A stretch of 9,247 nt of DNA, taken from assembly GCA_030667735.1 (NCBI GenBank), contig DAOUVG010000039.1, positions 1 to 9,247 on the forward strand, written 5' to 3'. The stretch comes from Dehalococcoidales bacterium (lineage in GTDB: Bacteria; Chloroflexota; Dehalococcoidia; Dehalococcoidales; Fen-1064). Every line of letters begins with the position of its first letter. Position 1 is the first letter of the stretch. Under the pieces are notes generated by a model. It was not told where the DNA came from and did not search any database. It worked only from the letters and a program-made list of their open reading frames with translations. The translations under genes and the position numbers were made by a program. Shown here piece after piece: positions 6,591-9,247 of this stretch.

Positions 6591-8087
6591 ATGGAAGGTA
6601 CAGGGAGCGTCACGTCCCGGCGTGACAGGGACTGGACCAGGGGCAGCGTCACGCGTAACCTCCTCAGCCTGTCCTGGCCGATGATGGTGACCGAGGGACT
6701 CTACATGATCGGCATCAGCATCGATATGGTCTGGGTGGGCAAGCTCGGAACGGCTGCCATTGCCGGAATCGGTGTTGCCGGTATCTATGCCGGTGCCCAG
6801 ATGATGCTGATGACCGGCCTGAGTGTCGGTACGCGTGCTCTGGTCGCCCGCTTTATCGGTGCCCGTGATATCGAAGGCGCAAACCATGCCAGCCAGCAGG
6901 CGTTTGTCATCAGCGCCGTCTACACGGTGGTAATGATTATCCTTGGAGTTGCGTTTGCCGAGCCGGTATTGAGGTTGATGGGGCTGGCCGATGATGTCGT
7001 CATGCTCGGGGCGGACTACATGCGCATCATGTTTGGCCTCGGCTCGGTGACGGTGGCCTTCTGGATGATGGGATACAGTGTCATGCAGGCCTCCGGGGAT
7101 ACCGTCACGCCTATGGCCATAGTCATCCTTTATCGAATTGTCCACGTTCCTCTCAGCTACGCCCTTGTTTTCGGCTGGTGGCTGTTTCCCTGCATGGGCT
7201 CCAGCGGGGCGGCGATGGCTAACGTTATTTCTCGCGGAATAGGAATGGTCCTCGTGCTGTGGGCACTCTATACGGGGCGTGCCGTCTACTTCGACTGGAA
7301 TCGATGGCTCCGGGGATGGAGCGGCACTGATACCGGTCAGGGGCTCCCGGGGCGGGTATTCGGGTTCGTTGCCATCTGGCGGATTGTTACACTGGGACAG
7401 GGGCGGCTGCGACTGACCATGAGGCATTTCCGTGTGGACCTTGCCGCGATATGGCGCATGGTGAGGATTGGTATTCCCGCTTCGGTGATGGGTACGCAGC
7501 GGTCCTTAAGCCTGGTGGTCATCGCCTGGCTGATGGCCCCCTTTGGTACCCTGGCGGTGGCGGCGCATTCCCTGCTGCAGAGGGTGGAGATGCTGCTGAT
7601 GCCGGTGAACCTGGGACTGGGCCTGGGGGCGGGCGTACTGGCGGGACAGAACCTGGGGGCCGGGGAACCGGGCCGGGCCGAGCGCAGCAGCTGGCAGGCC
7701 ACCGGGCTGGCCACGGGCCTGATGGTCATCTGTTCGGTGGCGGTCCTGCTCTGGGCAGAGAATATAGTGCGCATCTTCAATACCGACCCGGAGCTGGTGG
7801 CCATGACCAGCACATTCCTGAGGATAGCTGCCGCCGGTTACGTGGTGCTGGGTGCGGGCCAGGTGCTGATGCAGGCCCTCTCTGGAGCCGGTGATACCGT
7901 TCCACCGATGATATTCGGTCTGGTAACAAGCTGGCTGGTGACCTTGCCCCTGGCGTACCTGTTGCCGAAGTACATGGACCCGGAAGTCCTCGGAGTGCGC
8001 TGGGCGCTTGTGGCCGGGATGGCGGTGCAGGCGGTCTTCGCCGTAGCCTACTTCCGACTTGGCAGGTGGAAGCGCAAAAGGGTATAA
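6591..8087 (+). CDS. MATE family efflux transporter, array gene 5 (most divergent copy)
   Basis: 498-aa 12-TM MATE exporter with a short N-tail (MEGTGSVTSRRDRDWTRGS). TM1 has GISIDMVWVG (Asp45), so the TM1 Asp is kept. It differs from the other four in the N-lobe: Tyr162 replaces the Glu (MMGYSVMQASGD), and Ser189 replaces Cys in VHVPLSYALVFG, while His185 is kept. TM7 has Gln303 (GTQRSL). The inter-half linker (about residues 234-280) is the longest of the five, rich in Trp, Gly and Arg (WNRWLRGWSG). The second half has AVAAHSLLQRVEM, GAGVLAGQNLGAGEP and LSGAGDTVPPM; the C-terminus is GRWKRKRV. It has the clearest ribosome site of the array (GGAG, 7-nt spacer). Its codons look more GC-rich at third positions than gene 2's: in the AAG.LAGQNLGA stretch I counted 17/20 against 13/20. 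It may transport a different substrate or use a different coupling ion. Confidence 0.93.
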   Translation: MEGTGSVTSRRDRDWTRGSVTRNLLSLSWPMMVTEGLYMIGISIDMVWVGKLGTAAIAGIGVAGIYAGAQMMLMTGLSVGTRALVARFIGARDIEGANHASQQAFVISAVYTVVMIILGVAFAEPVLRLMGLADDVVMLGADYMRIMFGLGSVTVAFWMMGYSVMQASGDTVTPMAIVILYRIVHVPLSYALVFGWWLFPCMGSSGAAMANVISRGIGMVLVLWALYTGRAVYFDWNRWLRGWSGTDTGQGLPGRVFGFVAIWRIVTLGQGRLRLTMRHFRVDLAAIWRMVRIGIPASVMGTQRSLSLVVIAWLMAPFGTLAVAAHSLLQRVEMLLMPVNLGLGLGAGVLAGQNLGAGEPGRAERSSWQATGLATGLMVICSVAVLLWAENIVRIFNTDPELVAMTSTFLRIAAAGYVVLGAGQVLMQALSGAGDTVPPMIFGLVTSWLVTLPLAYLLPKYMDPEVLGVRWALVAGMAVQAVFAVAYFRLGRWKRKRV

Positions 8088-8088
8088 T
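8059..8088 (+). promoter_or_regulatory. Candidate promoter for fmdB-dtd inside the 3' end of MATE gene 5
   Basis: TTGGCA (8059-8064, five of six bases of TTGACA) is followed 18 bp later by a perfect TATAAT (8083-8088), which overlaps the stop codon of gene 5. Transcription would start near 8095. Part of the match comes from the conserved protein end (LGRWK): TTGGCA also occurs at the ends of genes 2 and 3, but there without a TATAAT at this spacing. Confidence 0.45.
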
Positions 8089-8094
8089 CTTAAC

Positions 8095-8114
8095 TGATTG
8101 CGCCAAGGCAATCA
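8095..8114 (+). promoter_or_regulatory. Hairpin in the gap between MATE 5 and fmdB
   Basis: TGATTGC (8095-8101) and GCAATCA (8108-8114) form a perfect 7-bp stem with the loop GCCAAG. The bases after it (ACTACAATTATT) are not a T-tract, so it is not a standard terminator. It could be a 5'-UTR stem of the fmdB transcript or a site where the MATE message is processed. Confidence 0.35.
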
Positions 8115-8142
8115 ACTACAATTATTCCTGTGAGGTGAATGG

Positions 8143-8454
8143 GTGCCTACCTATGATTACGAGTGCCAGTCATGTGGCCACCACTTTGAGAAGCGGCAGA
8201 AGTTCAGTGATGAACCGGGGGCGGAATGTCCCTGTTGCCAGAGTGCAAGTCGGAGGCTTTTCCATCCGGCCCCGATAATATTCAAAGGAAGTGGTTTTTA
8301 CGTCACGGATAGCCGCAAGTCGGGTGATTATGGTGGTGATGGTCACGGTGACGCCGGTAAGTCCGACGCCGGTCAGGAGAAGCCGGTTGATAAAAAGCCA
8401 GCCAGTGAGGAGAAGACCGCCGCCGGGAAGGACTCGGGTGGAGCCAAGGAGTGA
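8143..8454 (+). CDS. FmdB-type zinc-ribbon protein
   Basis: Small protein of 103 aa. Residues 1-45 match the FmdB/CxxC zinc-ribbon domain: MPTYDYECQSCGHHFE with Cys8 and Cys11, then CPCCQS with Cys29 and Cys32, and a following RLFHP segment. Four cysteines in two CxxC knuckles indicate zinc binding. The family is named for a putative regulator of the formamidase/amidase operon, but its general role is poorly known. From about residue 55 the protein becomes a low-complexity hydrophilic tail rich in Gly, Asp, Lys and Glu (GDYGGDGHGD, DKKPASEEK), as is common in this family. The start is GTG 8143, supported by GAGGTG at 8132-8137 and the family's typical MP.Y.Y.C start. Its stop overlaps dtd's GTG by 4 nt, so the two are translationally coupled. 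Confidence 0.9.
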   Translation: MPTYDYECQSCGHHFEKRQKFSDEPGAECPCCQSASRRLFHPAPIIFKGSGFYVTDSRKSGDYGGDGHGDAGKSDAGQEKPVDKKPASEEKTAAGKDSGGAKE

Positions 8455-8915
8455 AAGCGCTGCTGCAGCGGGTCAACAAGGCTTCGGTCAGTGTCGGCAA
8501 TGAGCTGGTCGGCAGCATCGGGCGGGGGCTGGTGGTCTTCGTCGGTGTGGCTGACGGAGATAGCCAGGAAGATATAGAATACCTGGTCTCGAAGACAGTC
8601 GGTCTCCGCATCTTTGATGATGAAGCGGGCAAGTTCAACCTTTCCATTGAAGATGTCAGAGGAGAGTTGCTGCTGGTCAGCCAGTTTACGTTGCTGGCCA
8701 GTACGCGAAAGGGGCGCCGCCCCGGCTTCACCGATGCGGCACCGCCGGAAATAGCCGAGGAACTGTTTCAGCACTTTGTCGAGCGGGCCAGGGCAACCGG
8801 GCTCAGTGTGGCCACGGGCCGGTTTCAGCAGTACATGCAGGTGGAAATCCACAACGATGGCCCGGTAACGATAATGCTGGACAGCAGGGACAGACACCTG
8901 CCCAGGAAGGCGTGA
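8451..8915 (+). CDS. dtd: D-aminoacyl-tRNA deacylase
   Basis: Cytoplasmic proofreading enzyme that hydrolyses D-amino acids (notably D-Tyr) and also mischarged glycine from tRNA, preventing their use in translation. The 154-aa protein is close to the family's usual ~145-150 residues and complete. It begins [13 protein letters not shown], the family's typical first strand. It has the active-site SQFTLLA motif at residues 77-83 and NDGPVT at 135-140, which contains the Gly-cisPro pair (Gly137-Pro138) that excludes L-aminoacyl-tRNA. The linking segment [12 protein letters not shown] fits the family. The start is GTG 8451, overlapping the fmdB stop; GGAG at 8440-8443 is the likely ribosome site. 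It is followed at once by an intrinsic terminator, so it ends this unit. Confidence 0.96.
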   Translation: MKALLQRVNKASVSVGNELVGSIGRGLVVFVGVADGDSQEDIEYLVSKTVGLRIFDDEAGKFNLSIEDVRGELLLVSQFTLLASTRKGRRPGFTDAAPPEIAEELFQHFVERARATGLSVATGRFQQYMQVEIHNDGPVTIMLDSRDRHLPRKA

Positions 8916-8916
8916 G

Positions 8917-8939
8917 CGGGCGGTTCGCCCGTTTCTTTT
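8917..8939 (+). terminator. Intrinsic terminator after dtd
   Basis: CGGGCG (8917-8922) pairs perfectly with CGCCCG (8926-8931) across GTT, followed directly by TTTCTTTT. It begins two bases after the dtd stop codon. This is the most convincing terminator in the window and separates fmdB-dtd from the SDR gene. Confidence 0.75.
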
Positions 8940-8964
8940 ACCGGGAAAACGAAGGAGGTTAATA

Positions 8965-9247
8965 ATGGGGAAACTTGATGGCAAGGTAGCAATCGTGACG
9001 GGGGCGAGCCGTGGTATCGGTAAGGCAATTGCACTGCTGTTCGCTGCGGAGGGCGCAAAAGTCGCCTGCGCTGCGCGGACAGTAGTCGAAGGCGACCATA
9101 TCCTGGAAGGCTCGCTGATGAAAACAGTCTCGGAAATTGAGAAGGCCGGCGGCACGGCGGTGCCGATGCAGGTTGACGTGTCCCACGAGGAGAGCTGCCG
9201 TGAGCTGGTGGCGAAGACCAGGGAGACATTCGGTCCGGTCGATGTCA
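8965..9247 (+). CDS. Short-chain dehydrogenase/reductase (SDR), N-terminal part (3' truncated by window edge)
   Basis: NAD(P)-dependent oxidoreductase of the SDR family; substrate unknown. The first 94 residues show a Rossmann fold: [19 protein letters not shown] with the TGxxxGxG cofactor motif at residues 12-19, then a second strand ending in CAAR, and VDVS after the third strand, where the adenine-ring Asp usually lies. Between strand 2 and the next helix is an extended segment ([13 protein letters not shown]), longer than in plain 3-oxoacyl-ACP reductase-like SDRs and reminiscent of HSDL2-like and related SDRs. The catalytic Ser-Tyr-Lys lies beyond the edge. A strong AAGGAGGT (8952-8959) with a 5-nt spacer fixes ATG 8965. 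It lies downstream of a terminator, so it should have its own promoter, but the 25 bases between hold no clear one. Confidence 0.92.
   Translation, partial: MGKLDGKVAIVTGASRGIGKAIALLFAAEGAKVACAARTVVEGDHILEGSLMKTVSEIEKAGGTAVPMQVDVSHEESCRELVAKTRETFGPVDV

Noticed and set aside
6570..7427. 285-codon open frame on the minus strand opposite MATE gene 5
   Set aside because: It lies wholly opposite a clear MATE gene, and its translation is His/Pro/Gly/Asp-rich with no recognisable domain. It is a shadow of the codon bias of the + strand gene.
1..9247. CRISPR array, tRNA or rRNA genes, transposase
   Set aside because: I saw no regularly spaced short direct repeats, no cloverleaf with T-loop consensus, no rRNA-like sequence and no transposase or integrase protein. 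The large-scale repetition here is the paralogous MATE genes.

Overview
The window is a bacterial chromosomal segment, moderately GC-rich to the eye, with every recognisable gene on the + strand. It starts in the C-terminal domain of folC (folylpolyglutamate/dihydrofolate synthase). A 289-bp non-coding stretch follows, holding palindromes, a MITE-like inverted repeat and a candidate promoter and leader. Then come five consecutive full-length MATE-family efflux transporter genes (about 672-8087), a small FmdB-type zinc-ribbon gene, dtd (D-aminoacyl-tRNA deacylase), an intrinsic terminator, and the 5' end of a short-chain dehydrogenase/reductase gene that runs off the right edge. The gene set and style (folC, fmdB, dtd, SDR, MATE multiplication, GTG starts) would suit an environmental anaerobe such as a Dehalococcoidia-like Chloroflexota. 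No phylogenetic marker is present, so the taxon is only a tentative inference.

The main content is the MATE array. The five genes encode proteins of about 478, 480, 479, 495 and 498 aa, separated by only 38, 22, 16 and 35 nt, so they are very likely co-transcribed. All share an N-terminal RDWT(Q/K/R)G motif, the TM1 (T/S)ID..WVG motif with its membrane aspartate, the second-half AVAAH and AAG.L.GQNLGA signatures (slightly varied in single copies), and a basic C-terminus ending GRWK.K.V/I. By residue pattern, genes 2 and 3 are close, genes 1 and 4 share features, and gene 5 is the outlier. No transcriptional regulator and no partner protein (membrane-fusion protein, outer-membrane channel) lies beside them, which fits MATE proteins acting alone in the cytoplasmic membrane.

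Three sequence observations are worth following. First, the polar N-lobe residues that bind Na+/H+ in characterised MATEs appear remodelled to Asp/Glu/His/Cys in genes 1-4 and Asp/Tyr/His/Ser in gene 5. Second, the gene2/gene3 and gene3/gene4 junctions are an ungapped imperfect 135-bp repeat (116/135 identical by hand), in which the start codon has moved by two codons between copies; gene 4 looks mosaic, with a gene-3-like front and a gene-1-like body. Third, the array is preceded by an inverted-repeat element whose right arm carries a -35/-10-like pair, followed by two leader hairpins.

Downstream, fmdB and dtd overlap by 4 nt and may have their own promoter embedded in the last codons of MATE gene 5. 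They end at a clear hairpin plus T-tract before the SDR gene, which has a strong Shine-Dalgarno sequence.
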